Shown here: piece by piece, positions 26,295 to 37,600 of the stretch | How positions within the stretch are numbered: position 1 is the first letter of the stretch | Layout: every line of letters starts with the position of its first letter | From: Ignavibacteriae bacterium HGW-Ignavibacteriae-2 | GTDB lineage: Bacteria; Bacteroidota; Ignavibacteria; Ignavibacteriales; Melioribacteraceae | Assembly: GCA_002839805.1 (NCBI GenBank) | Contig: PGYT01000005.1 | Coordinates: 1-64,000, forward strand | Reading direction: 5' to 3' | Length of the DNA: 64,000 nucleotides | Program-made: the position numbers and the translations under genes | The notes under the pieces: generated by a model | What the model was told of the DNA's origin: nothing | The model's input: the letters and a program-made list of their open reading frames with translations, nothing else | Database searches by the model: none

Positions 26295-27779
26295 CTATTT
26301 TAAATTTGCCAGTTCGTTCATAATTTCCCTATGAATTTCAGATACACGAGCTCCACTGCCGTCGAAATTATTTGCTATCATAGAAAATATTATTGTTTTA
26401 CCATTTCTATCTTTTATAAAACCCGAATAACTTCTTACACCTTGTATTACACCGGATTTAATATGAGCATTTTTTTCAAGAGCTGTTCCAATTCCCAAAT
26501 TCTTATAAAAGCCAATATCGTTGGAATCACCTACAATACCAAGAGAGTTATAGAAAGCGTTAAAATAATTTTTTCGGCTTACAGCGCTTAAAAGTTTTGT
26601 CATCATTCTTGCGCTAATCATATTTGACCGCGATAGCCCCGAGCCATCAGAAATATTAAAACCATTAGTATTAATCTTTTCTTTACTCAAAAATTGCTCA
26701 ACTATTTTAATACCCTCACTTGTACTGCCAATACCGTTAGATTTATACGCAATAGCCTTCAACAATAGTTCAGCGTACAGATTGTTACTTCGTTTATTTA
26801 ATATATAAACAATATCTTTTAACGGCGGAGAGAAAATTGTAGTCACTAATTTTAATTTGTTATAATTCTGCTTAACATATGTTTTTTGGGAGCCGCCGGC
26901 TATTATTATTCCCTTTTTGTTTAATTCTGTTAACAACAATTCAGCAGTAAATAAAGGGGGATCTGGTATGGATCCTTTAATAACAAACTCATTCGCCCCT
27001 TTTGGAACTGTGCCCTGCAGATATGCATTATACTGCAGAGGCGCGTTATAAATGTATCCGTTATCCCCGGAGCCGGATTCACCGGTTCTCATTAAATTTG
27101 TGAATGTTAGATTTGGAATTTCAGGTTCGGTTCTAATAACTTCCGCAATATCTCCTACTTTTTTGCCTGGTCTAAAAAATAAACGATATAAGTTCTCATT
27201 TATTGAAAGAGCACTGCTCGAAGCACCATAATAATTACCAATATCAATATAATTCCAGTTGTCGGGAATTGGTTGATATTCATAAGCGGAACAGTCCGCG
27301 ATTACAGAACCTGTAATTTTCTGTATACCTAATAATTGAATGTCAGATATTATTTTGGAGATCAATTCCATCAGTGGAAGTGAACCTTTAACCAAATCAG
27401 AACCCAGAGTAGGATCACCACCGCCTACAATAAAAACATTTCCATCCAGAATATTGCCGTTCAATTTACCATCATAATAAATTTTTGTTTGAAATCTGAA
27501 GTCCTCACCCAATATTTCAAGAGCAGTTATTGATGTAAACACTTTTAATCCGGAAGCGGGCGCTACACTCATATCTGAATTATGGTTAATAAGAGTTTTA
27601 CCATTCTCCAAATATTCCGCATATAAGCACCATTGTGAATTTTTAAGCAGCGTGCTACTTTTATATTTATCAATCAAGTTATTTACTGGAGCAAGATTCT
27701 GACCAAAAACAGCAATAGTCAAAAAAAATGAAACCCAAACAGCAAAGACAAATTTTAATTTATTCACGCATCTACCCAC
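26295..27779 (-). CDS. dacB: D-alanyl-D-alanine carboxypeptidase/endopeptidase, PBP4 (DacB, S13) family
   Basis: A 494-residue periplasmic penicillin-binding protein of the S13 class that trims or opens peptide cross-links in peptidoglycan. The three active-site motifs are present: PASGLK (Ser about 76, Lys about 79), KRSNNLYAE (about 327) and HIKSGVIQG (KSG about 440). The large insertion between the first two motifs is characteristic. An N-terminal hydrophobic stretch ending AVFGQ acts as signal peptide. The frame opens at GTG 27779; another GTG at 27767 would give VNKLKF and is equally possible. It heads the closely spaced dacB-DUF1460-permease unit. Confidence 0.92.
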   Translation of the reverse strand: MGRCVNKLKFVFAVWVSFFLTIAVFGQNLAPVNNLIDKYKSSTLLKNSQWCLYAEYLENGKTLINHNSDMSVAPASGLKVFTSITALEILGEDFRFQTKIYYDGKLNGNILDGNVFIVGGGDPTLGSDLVKGSLPLMELISKIISDIQLLGIQKITGSVIADCSAYEYQPIPDNWNYIDIGNYYGASSSALSINENLYRLFFRPGKKVGDIAEVIRTEPEIPNLTFTNLMRTGESGSGDNGYIYNAPLQYNAYLQGTVPKGANEFVIKGSIPDPPLFTAELLLTELNKKGIIIAGGSQKTYVKQNYNKLKLVTTIFSPPLKDIVYILNKRSNNLYAELLLKAIAYKSNGIGSTSEGIKIVEQFLSKEKINTNGFNISDGSGLSRSNMISARMMTKLLSAVSRKNYFNAFYNSLGIVGDSNDIGFYKNLGIGTALEKNAHIKSGVIQGVRSYSGFIKDRNGKTIIFSMIANNFDGSGARVSEIHREIMNELANLK

Positions 27780-27890
27780 GAGTTTTTCCCAGAAAAAAAT
27801 ATTTATCGTATTAGATAATACATGTTAGTAAAATAACAGATCTACAACGCGATTATAATTTGATTTATTTAGCTAAAATTCCAGATTTCT

Positions 27891-30890
27891 TCATTTCAAT
27901 TTTAAATAGCCGAGTATCGCTTTCATAACTAAAATTCTATCTCTCTCAGATAAAATTGTTTCATAAGGAAATCCAAATGCCACAATTCCATATTCGTATT
28001 TATATCCAACGGCGGCGCTGTAATAATTTTCATTATATCGTAGCAGACTTTCGCTTTTATTTACTGGAGCAATTGCATCAGGTGCTTCGGCAGCATATAT
28101 GGAATCATTCAACTCGGTATTAAAAAAGAACTCAAATTTTTCAGGAAGAAATTTACCATTTACCGAATGTACTAAACCTTTTTTTACAGCGTGGTCACTG
28201 CTCAAATTATATTTTAATTTTTCCTTAACAAATTTTACATCAGCATCATTTTCTTGTTTAGAAAGAAACATATCACTGCCTATATAACTTCCTGAAACAA
28301 ATAAATTGCCGCCATTATCAAGGTAAGATATAATTGCCCTCTTAAGACCATCTGTAAAAGTTTTAAATTGTGGACCCCATAATGAGTCGCCATATTCTTT
28401 TGGCCAATTGGTTTCTTTTTCTTCACCGAAAATTATATCAACAAATTCGAAACTTCTCAAATCTATCATAGAATTTTCGACGCTTTCGTCACTTGCTGTA
28501 ACAAAGGACCAGCCGTTCTGCAATAAAGCTTTACCATGAATGTTAGCATAATCGAAAGTGTTCCCGGCAATTTTTTTAGTTTCATAATCTGCATAACTTG
28601 CTCCATGTCCCGGTGCATCATCAGTAACCCATTGAGAATATGGAGAAAAATTATGTTGACTTCCTGTATAACTGAAATCATATTTATCAGGAACTCCCTG
28701 ATCTAAAAAGTCAAGAAAGCCAGTAAATTGTTCGGTTTGAATAGAAGCGGGAGGAGAAATTCTGTCGAACGCATTAATGACCAAAGCTTTTTTAGTTCTA
28801 TCGTTAGAAATACCAATGGAAATTATTTCGGTAGGGAAACTCTCACCGCCTTTGTTTACCGCCGTCACTTTAAAACTATAAATTTTATTTGTATCCATAT
28901 CTTTGAATGAATAGGATGGTTTACTAACATAAGTTCCATTATCGAATCCGGAATTTTCTATACTTTTGTACACTATATAACCCGAAGCATCAGCGGAAGC
29001 TTCAAGCGAATCTTTTTGAGGTATCCAAGATAAATCGACGCCTCCTTGAGAATTAAAATTTGAAACCAGGTGTGTTACCGGTAGAGGCTGCACTACATAT
29101 TCCAGATTGTTTTGATAGGCGACATACTTAAGAAATGCTTTATAGATTGAACGAGAAACATCGAATCTGAATCTCGGATCGCTTTGATATTTTATATCGA
29201 GAAAATTTTGATGAGACAACAATTCCAATAACACCGATGGAACATTGGGACGAGAAGCTTCGCTGTACCGGCCATCGTAAAGTTGTCTTCTGTTCCAAAC
29301 CGAATCGTATTTTGATCTTATATCCTGAGTAATTTGAGTTTGTAATATATCTGCCAAGTCCCTGTTGGTTATTCGGGAAACTCCGTCCGGGAAAACAAAA
29401 TTTGAGTCCAAATCTGTTAAACTGTAAATCGATAACGTTCCAATTGTTGTATCGTTTTTACTTATTCCCGCATCTGTATGAAACGCCATCGATAAATCTA
29501 TGGGGATGCCAAGGCCTCTTGTTCTATCTTTATTAGGACCGGCAGGGTTGCCTACAAGATAATTTACCCATTCACCCCGACTTTGATAATCATCTACATA
29601 ATCTGTGGAATCGTTATTTAGATTATAAACAAGTGTGTCAGGCATACCGGCATACTGCAAGTAATATCTTGCACCCTCGGTGTATTTTGGTCGTCCACTC
29701 GTACTTCCGCCGCGTTTAACAACCCCCATACCGCCGCCGAACCTAACAACATCGCCCGAAACAATTTTCCCTGATGTTCTACTTAGATTATCGAGTACAA
29801 CCTTGCCAGATTTATTATCCAATCCTCTAGAAAAATTAAATGTTCCCAAATAATACCATGAGTTGCCACCAATCGTTTGATTAACTTCGAATTCGGTTTT
29901 CCCACCAGTATGATATACCGTATAATGAGCGTCATCCACGTTATCCTTTGAAGCTATATAAGAGACATAAACAGAATACTCCCCGTCTGTGGGAAATTCG
30001 GGTATAAACTCTATAAATGAATTGGCCGTTAAACTACTTTTTGTGATTTTATGTGTACCATGATCAAAAGGATTATAATTAACCTCATAAGGAGGGATTC
30101 CATATAAGAATCCCACTCCAATCCCCTTTTGCCAATTTCCAATTTCAAAGTAGTTTACAGAATTTGGGATCGATTCGAATGTATCGTTATCGATTACAAC
30201 TTCATTAATTTGAGTATCACGTTCTCTTGGAATAAAAACGTTAGCTCCTGCATTCTCTAACATCGGGACTATGTATGGCAATACAAATGACATGGGACCC
30301 AGATCTTCAACTATCTGAAATAACCTAGCCCGCTGCCATAACCACCTGTCCATTGAATGATTATAATACCAGCCATGGCTATGCCAAAGAGCAATATTCC
30401 TGTTGTTTAATCCTTGCGAAATTTTATATGGTTTGCTTATGTTTCTAACGACTTGTTTCGTTATACTTTTCGCGGAAGGAAATCGACTCGCGTCCAGCGG
30501 GTTTGTTTTCCTGTAATAATTGGGAACAAGTTCTTCAATAGGAAACGTTATAGATTCTACAATAAAATTATAGTCACTAAAATATGGACTGAAAAAATTC
30601 TTTATTTCCGCATAAATTGAATCGACTTCCGGTTCTCTGAAATATCGGTATGAGAACAATTTATTTGTTTCAATAATAATTTCTTTTTTGTTTGAATCAA
30701 TTTTAATATTCGTTATTTCTGACCTACCGGGTATGTAAAAATTAAAATCGGAGGCTCTGAATTTATTTTTAAACTGCTCAAGTAATTTAGGAACAGATGA
30801 TACTATTTGCTCTTCTTTTATCGTTTCTATTGACGAACATGCAAATAATGCTAAAAGAGAGAATAGTATTATGAAATTTTTCTTTTTCAT
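27891..30890 (-). CDS. Lipoprotein with interrupted amidase_3-like domain, golvesin-like and FnIII domains
   Basis: A 999-residue lipoprotein (lipobox LFACSS, Cys about 18). An N-acetylmuramoyl-L-alanine amidase type 3 fold is suggested by WHSHGWYY (about 167), IPRERDTQIN, AFHTDAG (about 467) and VLLELLSHQNFLD (about 552), which resemble the zinc and catalytic segments. Between the first and later motifs lies a golvesin C-terminal-like beta domain (about 295-370; YSVYVSYIASKDN, WYYLGTFNF), so the catalytic domain appears interrupted by an insertion. A fibronectin type III domain follows (about 630-710), and the C-terminal 250 residues are not assigned. Related proteins are often labelled xanthan lyase. 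Peptidoglycan hydrolysis is inferred from motifs and neighbours. Confidence 0.68.
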   Translation of the reverse strand: MKKKNFIILFSLLALFACSSIETIKEEQIVSSVPKLLEQFKNKFRASDFNFYIPGRSEITNIKIDSNKKEIIIETNKLFSYRYFREPEVDSIYAEIKNFFSPYFSDYNFIVESITFPIEELVPNYYRKTNPLDASRFPSAKSITKQVVRNISKPYKISQGLNNRNIALWHSHGWYYNHSMDRWLWQRARLFQIVEDLGPMSFVLPYIVPMLENAGANVFIPRERDTQINEVVIDNDTFESIPNSVNYFEIGNWQKGIGVGFLYGIPPYEVNYNPFDHGTHKITKSSLTANSFIEFIPEFPTDGEYSVYVSYIASKDNVDDAHYTVYHTGGKTEFEVNQTIGGNSWYYLGTFNFSRGLDNKSGKVVLDNLSRTSGKIVSGDVVRFGGGMGVVKRGGSTSGRPKYTEGARYYLQYAGMPDTLVYNLNNDSTDYVDDYQSRGEWVNYLVGNPAGPNKDRTRGLGIPIDLSMAFHTDAGISKNDTTIGTLSIYSLTDLDSNFVFPDGVSRITNRDLADILQTQITQDIRSKYDSVWNRRQLYDGRYSEASRPNVPSVLLELLSHQNFLDIKYQSDPRFRFDVSRSIYKAFLKYVAYQNNLEYVVQPLPVTHLVSNFNSQGGVDLSWIPQKDSLEASADASGYIVYKSIENSGFDNGTYVSKPSYSFKDMDTNKIYSFKVTAVNKGGESFPTEIISIGISNDRTKKALVINAFDRISPPASIQTEQFTGFLDFLDQGVPDKYDFSYTGSQHNFSPYSQWVTDDAPGHGASYADYETKKIAGNTFDYANIHGKALLQNGWSFVTASDESVENSMIDLRSFEFVDIIFGEEKETNWPKEYGDSLWGPQFKTFTDGLKRAIISYLDNGGNLFVSGSYIGSDMFLSKQENDADVKFVKEKLKYNLSSDHAVKKGLVHSVNGKFLPEKFEFFFNTELNDSIYAAEAPDAIAPVNKSESLLRYNENYYSAAVGYKYEYGIVAFGFPYETILSERDRILVMKAILGYLKLK

Positions 30891-30905
30891 TATTTATCTT
30901 AAAAA

Positions 30906-33461
30906 TTAGTTCAGTAAAATCATTTTTTTTGTACTGCTAAATATATTTCCTCCATTAACCGGATGTGCTATTAATCTGTAAAAATAAACACCACTTGCAA
31001 TCTTTTCATTACCGCTTAAGTTTACCCCAAAAGTATACTGCCCAGGTTTTTGCAACGCTTGAGTTAATGATTTTATTTTCTGTCCAAGTAAATTATAAAT
31101 CTCCAATGTAACCAAAGAAGTTGTAGCTATGGAATAACTAATTTCCGTAGAGGGATTAAATGGATTTGGAAAATTTTGCTCCAGCTTGAATAAACCGGGC
31201 TGAATTGTAAGATCATTTATTGAGGTTATACCAAGATCCTTGACAAATATTTTGTCCAAGTATATTTTCCCTCTCCTGTCAGCCCCTTCCATTTGTTTTA
31301 ATCTAAACCCGCTTAAAAGATTTGGTTTTTTCACAAACTGATTTAGGGCAATTTCAAATACTTCCCATCCATACCAATTAACCGGACTTATATCAGCAAC
31401 GATTTCACCGCCATTAAAAATGGCGAAAATTGAGTTATCGCTAAGATCTCCATTTATCCATATACATAAAATTGAATCCGTTTCATCAATTTGTAAATCT
31501 TTTAGAAACATCAAGTTTATAATGCCACCAGTATCAGCAGAAAATTCATAAGTAAGTAACCCTGATGTTAAACCTTCAACGCTTCTATAACCAGATCGTT
31601 TAAATGATGTACCGATTAGTGATATACCAGTTGATATTTGATTTGAAGCAGGATCCACAATAACGTATTCGTTTTCAAAATCTTGAAGAGTCTTACCTTC
31701 CGGATAATTACCATTATCAGTTCTAAAAATAAATAAACTGTCCTTCAACATTGTATTACCTAAAAAATCTGCTATGCCCGATTTAAATGATACTTTATAG
31801 GTTGCTGAAGGAGATAGGACATTTTTCGAACGAAATGTTATATATGTAATATCGTTTTCATTAATTATTTTGCCATCCAGAATCGATACTGTTTTGTCCA
31901 AACTATCCAGTAATGATATACGGCCAATAATACCATCAACTTCTTCATTAAAAACAAATTTCATTTCGGCATGTGTGTTAACGCTATTCCCGGAAGGGAA
32001 AGCTCTTGTAATTTTTGGCGCTTCAAAATCTGGATCGGTGATTACCACAGAATAATTAAAAACTCCACCCGATTGTCCGTCGTTATCGCCGTCCAATTTG
32101 GTTCCGAAAATACTTCTTGCAGAAGTATCAATTTTAAAATCATATCTTGTTGAAAATTTCCATAGAGCAGCCGGTGAAATTACTAACTCGTTCGATCCAA
32201 TCCACCTAAGTTTTACCGAATCATCAGGTTCAATTGTAAGTGAGCTTTCAACAGATTGTTTATCCATAGATTGCGAGAAGCTCAATGTTAATGGTTTATA
32301 CGCAGGATGATTATATTTAATTTTGTTTACTGGTTCACTTACAAAGGGGCCTTTAGAATTAAGCAAACTTAAAACATCACTTCGCACAGAGGATAAATTA
32401 TTGTAAAGTGTTGTACCTGGGCATTCGGTGGAACATCCGTCCCGGTGTCCGCTGATATTATTTAAGGTTCTTCCCGAGGAAGAGTGATATGCAGTTCCAA
32501 GCGGATTAATATTTTCTAAATTACATTTCCACGTTAATATTTTAACAAGACTAGTAATTGCTTTATCGGTAGGCGGTACTGAAGTATAAGTGCCAATTAC
32601 ACAAGTTCCCATAGTATTACTGTTTGTTCCGCAAAAGTGAGCGCCAATTGCATTATTTCCACCTGAGCGTCCTTCGTAAACAACCCCGTTCGGATCCACA
32701 AGAAAATTATATCCAATATCGCCCCAGCCGTTAGTAATTGTGTGCCATCCCCAAAATGTTCTAACAACTGCCGGCCAATCTGATGATGAATTTTCAGTAG
32801 CCGAGTGATGAACTATTAAATGAGTCACTTTAGTATAATTCGGAGACCATCGTGAATTTTGCCCATCGGGGCATCCCCACTCAGTTCTGCTAATTACAGT
32901 TGGAAGGTCAAATTCTCCTTTAACGGAATTGTTTTTTGAAATAATTTCGGCTTTATCTAATATATTCTTACCTGTAGCTCCGGGATTAAGAAAACTGATT
33001 TGAAAAGATTTTCCATCTTCAAATTTTTCAAAATAATCGGCATCAACTTGTATTTGATAAAACTTATTGACTGGCTTTTCAAACATCAAACTGCTTATTC
33101 TTGTTCGGGAGTCCTGCTCGATATCATTATCAATTTTAAATTGTTTCCACTCCGACCATTTTACGCTGTCGGCCGAAAATCGAATTGAAACGCCCATTAA
33201 ATCGTAAACTCCTGATATTTTCACTATTAGACCAACAGCAATAAAAGGCGCGCTTTCTTCGAGTGGAATTAGTTTTTGGATCGAATAATAATTCTTCTTA
33301 TTCGTGTCGAAGAAAATAACACCGGATTCAACATTTTCAATCTCGCTCTCACTGGCTTCGGTAAAAGTATATTTAACTTGTTTTGTAATTATACCTTGTG
33401 CAGTTAAATCAATTGAAATTGACAATGCTATATATAAATAAAGGAGTACAATTTTTTTCAT
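30906..33461 (-). CDS. T9SS-exported PGRP/amidase_2-type N-acetylmuramoyl-L-alanine amidase
   Basis: An 851-residue secreted zinc amidase that should cut between MurNAc and the stem peptide. It has a signal peptide (ending DLTAQ) and a beta-rich N-terminal part. The amidase_2/PGRP domain lies at about 195-370: THLIVHHSA supplies the first zinc His (about 212), followed by GDIGYNFLVDPNGVVYEGR and GHRDGCSTECPG (about 335) with the second His and the cysteine ligand. Ig-like (Big_5-like) repeats follow, about 385-600. The T9SS sorting domain is at about 765-851, opening QNFPNPFNPSTEI. Export to the outside rather than the periplasm suggests attack on foreign cell walls or surface display, an inference. 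Confidence 0.9.
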   Translation of the reverse strand: MKKIVLLYLYIALSISIDLTAQGIITKQVKYTFTEASESEIENVESGVIFFDTNKKNYYSIQKLIPLEESAPFIAVGLIVKISGVYDLMGVSIRFSADSVKWSEWKQFKIDNDIEQDSRTRISSLMFEKPVNKFYQIQVDADYFEKFEDGKSFQISFLNPGATGKNILDKAEIISKNNSVKGEFDLPTVISRTEWGCPDGQNSRWSPNYTKVTHLIVHHSATENSSSDWPAVVRTFWGWHTITNGWGDIGYNFLVDPNGVVYEGRSGGNNAIGAHFCGTNSNTMGTCVIGTYTSVPPTDKAITSLVKILTWKCNLENINPLGTAYHSSSGRTLNNISGHRDGCSTECPGTTLYNNLSSVRSDVLSLLNSKGPFVSEPVNKIKYNHPAYKPLTLSFSQSMDKQSVESSLTIEPDDSVKLRWIGSNELVISPAALWKFSTRYDFKIDTSARSIFGTKLDGDNDGQSGGVFNYSVVITDPDFEAPKITRAFPSGNSVNTHAEMKFVFNEEVDGIIGRISLLDSLDKTVSILDGKIINENDITYITFRSKNVLSPSATYKVSFKSGIADFLGNTMLKDSLFIFRTDNGNYPEGKTLQDFENEYVIVDPASNQISTGISLIGTSFKRSGYRSVEGLTSGLLTYEFSADTGGIINLMFLKDLQIDETDSILCIWINGDLSDNSIFAIFNGGEIVADISPVNWYGWEVFEIALNQFVKKPNLLSGFRLKQMEGADRRGKIYLDKIFVKDLGITSINDLTIQPGLFKLEQNFPNPFNPSTEISYSIATTSLVTLEIYNLLGQKIKSLTQALQKPGQYTFGVNLSGNEKIASGVYFYRLIAHPVNGGNIFSSTKKMILLN

Positions 33462-33550
33462 GGGTTTCCGGAAATTTTATGAAGATTGTTTAAAAAACGA
33501 ACCCAATCCTTAAAAGATTGGGTTCTTAAAAATAATAAAAAAAAGCATTA

Positions 33551-34570
33551 TTAGAACTTTACACCAAATGAAAAGTAATGTACCTCTTCAAGTCGGCCAA
33601 AATCCTGATAAGCATAATCAAACAATAATCTTACAGATTCAATAAAACGATAATTTAATCCAGCACCGAATGTAAATCCTTTTTCTGAATCTGTTTCGAA
33701 TAGAGAATTATAACCGGCGCGGATTGATACCATTTCATTCCAACTATATTCAACACCAGTGTTTAAATATTCTGTATGATCATTAGGATGAACGGCATCA
33801 ATAGCAGTTGTCAATCGAGAAGAACCTGATTTAATTAAATCGGCTGCAACACCAACTCTGAATGTGAGCGGCAGATCCCATTCATCGAGTTCAACAAAAG
33901 AATTAATTAAATTACCAACCCCTTCTGAACCAACTTGTTTAATTTCTCGTATATCTCTTCCCTCCAGCTTCATCTTTGTACCGAAATTGGAGATACTTCC
34001 AGCTAGACGGAATTCGTTAAGAACGGGGATTTTATAGAGCACGCCCACATCAAGGGCAAATCCGGTAGCGGATTCGTGCCAAATATATTCTCTAACATAT
34101 TTTACGTTAAATCCTATAGAGAATTCTTCTGTAAGTTCACGAGCAAAACTCAAACCAATTGACATGGAACCGGCGTCGAATTTTTCTCCTGTGCCTTCTG
34201 GAGCTTCAACAGTTCTAACATCCATTCCATCTATTGACTGAAGAATACTTACAAAAGCACCTACAGTGCCAAAATCGGACATATGGGTTGTAACCGCGGC
34301 AAAATCATAACCAACGTCAGCAATCCAATTTGTATGATTAAATACGGCTTCATTGGAGTGATTTGTAGCAAGACCGCCGGGATTCCAATATATCGCGGAA
34401 ATATCATCAGCAGTGGCTGCGAACGCAGAGCCCATACCAATTGCTCTTGGTCCCACGCCTATTTTAAGAAATTGGGCCGCAGTTGTACCGGACTTACTTA
34501 TATTTTGTCCCTCAACAACCGAAGCGATTAATAAAATTATTGTTACAGCAAAAAACTTAATTTTTTTCAT
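33551..34570 (-). CDS. PorV/PorQ-family outer-membrane protein
   Basis: A 339-residue outer-membrane beta-barrel protein of the PorV/PorQ (UPF0164-like) family. The signal peptide ends SVVEGQ and is followed by the family opening TAAQFLKIGVGPRAIGMGSAFAATADD and YWNPGGLA; alternating strands end with the aromatic HYFSFGVKF. PorV shuttles T9SS substrates to the sortase-like attachment complex. Here it lies directly upstream (same strand, transcribed after) of a T9SS-tailed amidase and directly after a 1166-residue secreted protein, so it may serve these cargos. Whether it is the PorV, PorQ or a cargo-specific variant cannot be told. Confidence 0.85.
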   Translation of the reverse strand: MKKIKFFAVTIILLIASVVEGQNISKSGTTAAQFLKIGVGPRAIGMGSAFAATADDISAIYWNPGGLATNHSNEAVFNHTNWIADVGYDFAAVTTHMSDFGTVGAFVSILQSIDGMDVRTVEAPEGTGEKFDAGSMSIGLSFARELTEEFSIGFNVKYVREYIWHESATGFALDVGVLYKIPVLNEFRLAGSISNFGTKMKLEGRDIREIKQVGSEGVGNLINSFVELDEWDLPLTFRVGVAADLIKSGSSRLTTAIDAVHPNDHTEYLNTGVEYSWNEMVSIRAGYNSLFETDSEKGFTFGAGLNYRFIESVRLLFDYAYQDFGRLEEVHYFSFGVKF

Positions 34571-34615
34571 TTGTGACTCCTAATACAAATAGAGAAAGAA
34601 TTATTAGGATTATCT

Positions 34616-37600
34616 TTATTTAATTAGAGCGAATTTAAGAATTTTTTCACCAATTCCCGGTGCGTCAATGTGAGCGATATAAACTCCATATGCCACGCTG
34701 AAGCCGTCCTCATTTAAAAGATTCCAAAACTCCCTTCCGTTTTCAAGTCCGGAATCATGGTCAATCTTTTTAACTGGATCGCCGCTTAAGGTAAATATTC
34801 TTATTGTACATAACGAGGGCAAATTTTCAAAATAAATTCTTCTTTCGCCCCTGGTTTGTCCCGGTAATTTATTTGTTGGTTCTATAATGTTATAACCTAC
34901 ATATGGATTGGGAACAACATAAATATTATCAAGTTTGGACTTTGCGAGAGAATTGTCTAACGAAGCTCCAACAGTAGTTAACTTAAAAATATCTTTAGAG
35001 TCGAAAGGCCGTTTTGTGGCAATTTGTAACACGTCACCATCAGAAGGTTTCATTGGAACAACCAATGTGTCCGCGGGTTTTGTAATTAACACTCCCCAAG
35101 TTACGGTTTCGGTGGGAAGTCCCTTTGCTCCGGGTTTAAAGAGAACAATTTCTTCGCCAGGATCCCATTGGAAATTTCTTGTACTTGCCACGGTCTCACT
35201 TAGAAATGTGAGTATACGAGTTGGCACACCATAGGTAACTTCAGAGACCGAATAATTTACCGGACGCTTTTTGCCATCAGTCATTACGGCAGAATCAATT
35301 GGCTGAGATGAGAACCTGATTTGATAATCCGCAGGATATTTAGCTTTTTTAGGCAAACCCGATTTGTTTAAAGCAACCTTGACTGTATAATTAGTTTTGC
35401 CTTCTATCCAACGTGTATTTGCCGAATCAATTTTTATTTCTGCCTCATCGTAAACCTTCAATCGTACACCGTCAAATACAGGGTTAACGTCTTCGCCGGA
35501 AAATGCAGTACTTTCAATCACTGGTCTGAATCTGTAAGTAATTTTAAATTCGGATAAGTTTGGCATAGAACTATTATCAGTTCTTCGAACCGCTCCGCGA
35601 ACAAAATCAACTATATAATCAACGTCTTCAACATAATTTCCACTGCCATCTGTGTTTGTAATTTTAAGAAATTCATCATTCCACAAACCTTCCTTTTGGA
35701 GCATCGTAAATTTGTTATCATATAATTTAAATGTTTCAACAACCGGATTTATGTTTAGAACTGAATAATTTTTAACTGCAACCCTTTGGCGATTTACTGT
35801 CATGGAATCTTCAACAACAATTTCATATTGTCCGCCATTAACAATTGCAAGATCATTCATAATATCGAATTTAATATTTCCTGTTCCAATACCAGCGACG
35901 TGTTCTACCTGCTTGGATTTATCAATCACTGGAGCAATGTAGCCACTGGCTCGCGGTCCGGGAATAACTTGAACTGTATTTTTATCAAATGTGAGTTTCG
36001 ATGTGATAGGATCAACGGTAATTTTTTTAGTTGTTTCAGTAACCGGAATACCAACCGAATCACCGTGATCGTAAGCTACTACGGCGTAATAATAAGTTTG
36101 TCCGTTAATAACGTTATTTGAATCTACATAAGAATGTACAAGTCCTTTATTGTCACCCAAATAATATTGCACTCCTCTTCTTTGATAAGAAACGGGATGA
36201 TATCCTTGCCATGGGTCTTCAACTTTTGCAGTCCATTTTAAATCAACGTCAAATTTCGCTTCGAATCCGTCAACATCTTTTAACGGTTCGTTTAAAAAGC
36301 TGGATCCTTTTCCGTCGGTGATTATTTTAATATCTCCGAACTTAGGATCTGTGCTTCTGTAAATCACATATCCTTCAAAATCTTTTCCGGTAATTGGGTC
36401 AATACTTTCTTCTGCGGCAGTATCCCAAAATAATGTAACTTTTTTATCTCCCGGAACTGCAACCACTGTCGGTGTAACCGGAGGTTTGTAAAATTGATAA
36501 TTCTGGTTATAAATTGTCTGAACAACTTCAGCGGTAACAAGAAGGTCATCCAAGTCCTCACCGACTAAAAGAGCCATTGAAATTCTTTTAGTTTCACCGG
36601 GATCAAGCGATATATAACCGGAACCAAAAACAAACACTAAATCTGTATAGCTGGCAACGTCGGAAAAATTATGCGGAATTGCCCTGTTCCACATCAATTC
36701 GTCATCAGCGACACTTCCGCCTGAGTTCCAGGTCCAACTGTTAAAACTTGTTAAACCTATCTGGTCAGATTCATCCAAATCAGTGAACTCGAAATTAGGT
36801 TCGCCCGGATAAAGTGGGTCGGGAGAACCATCCGCCTGGGCTAAGCCAGCCGTTGGTATTCCGTCGCCTTCGCCCAGATCACCTGTGTTCGGAATTCCGT
36901 CTATACCAACATCGTGAAGATCAACGTTCCAATCCCCGTCATTATCAATTCCGTCTTCCTGACTCTCATCAATCATTCCGTCGCCGTCATCATCAAAATT
37001 ATCTTTTGAGCCGTCAAGTTTTGTGGTTCTGCCAGGACTTTCTAAAAATTTACATCCCAAATAACCCAATGGCAGACCGTAATCCCCTTTTTTATCCTTG
37101 TCAAATAAATAGACCATACTTCGGGAATAGACAGGAATTTTGGATACATCCACGGAATCCAAAGAATACGGAGGAATAAATAATCCGACGTCATCACTAT
37201 TTTCCGGAGTGCCGCCGCCAAGATCGGGATCCCCGTAAAGTCCAAAAAATACTTTATCCAGTCTTTTATTTGAAACGTTAGTAATTGTATAAACAAAAAA
37301 GATTGTATTTTCTGCAAGCGCATTACTCCACTGGAAAGCGCGTCCATCTACCTGAAGTCCTAAACCTTTACGTTTTCTATCATTCGGGAAAGGATAGTAT
37401 GGAAACTCAAGATTATCCCTATCATCCATAGCCCAAAAGACTTCAGCGTCGGCGTTCGTACCATCCTGTGCAAGAAATCCCGGCCATACGTATTTACCCA
37501 AAGCATCGTTGTACCAGCTTCTTGGCCAGCTATCGGGTTTACCATCTCCATTGTTATCGGGAGCAGGATTAGATGCCATATTAGGCTGATCAGGATCTGC

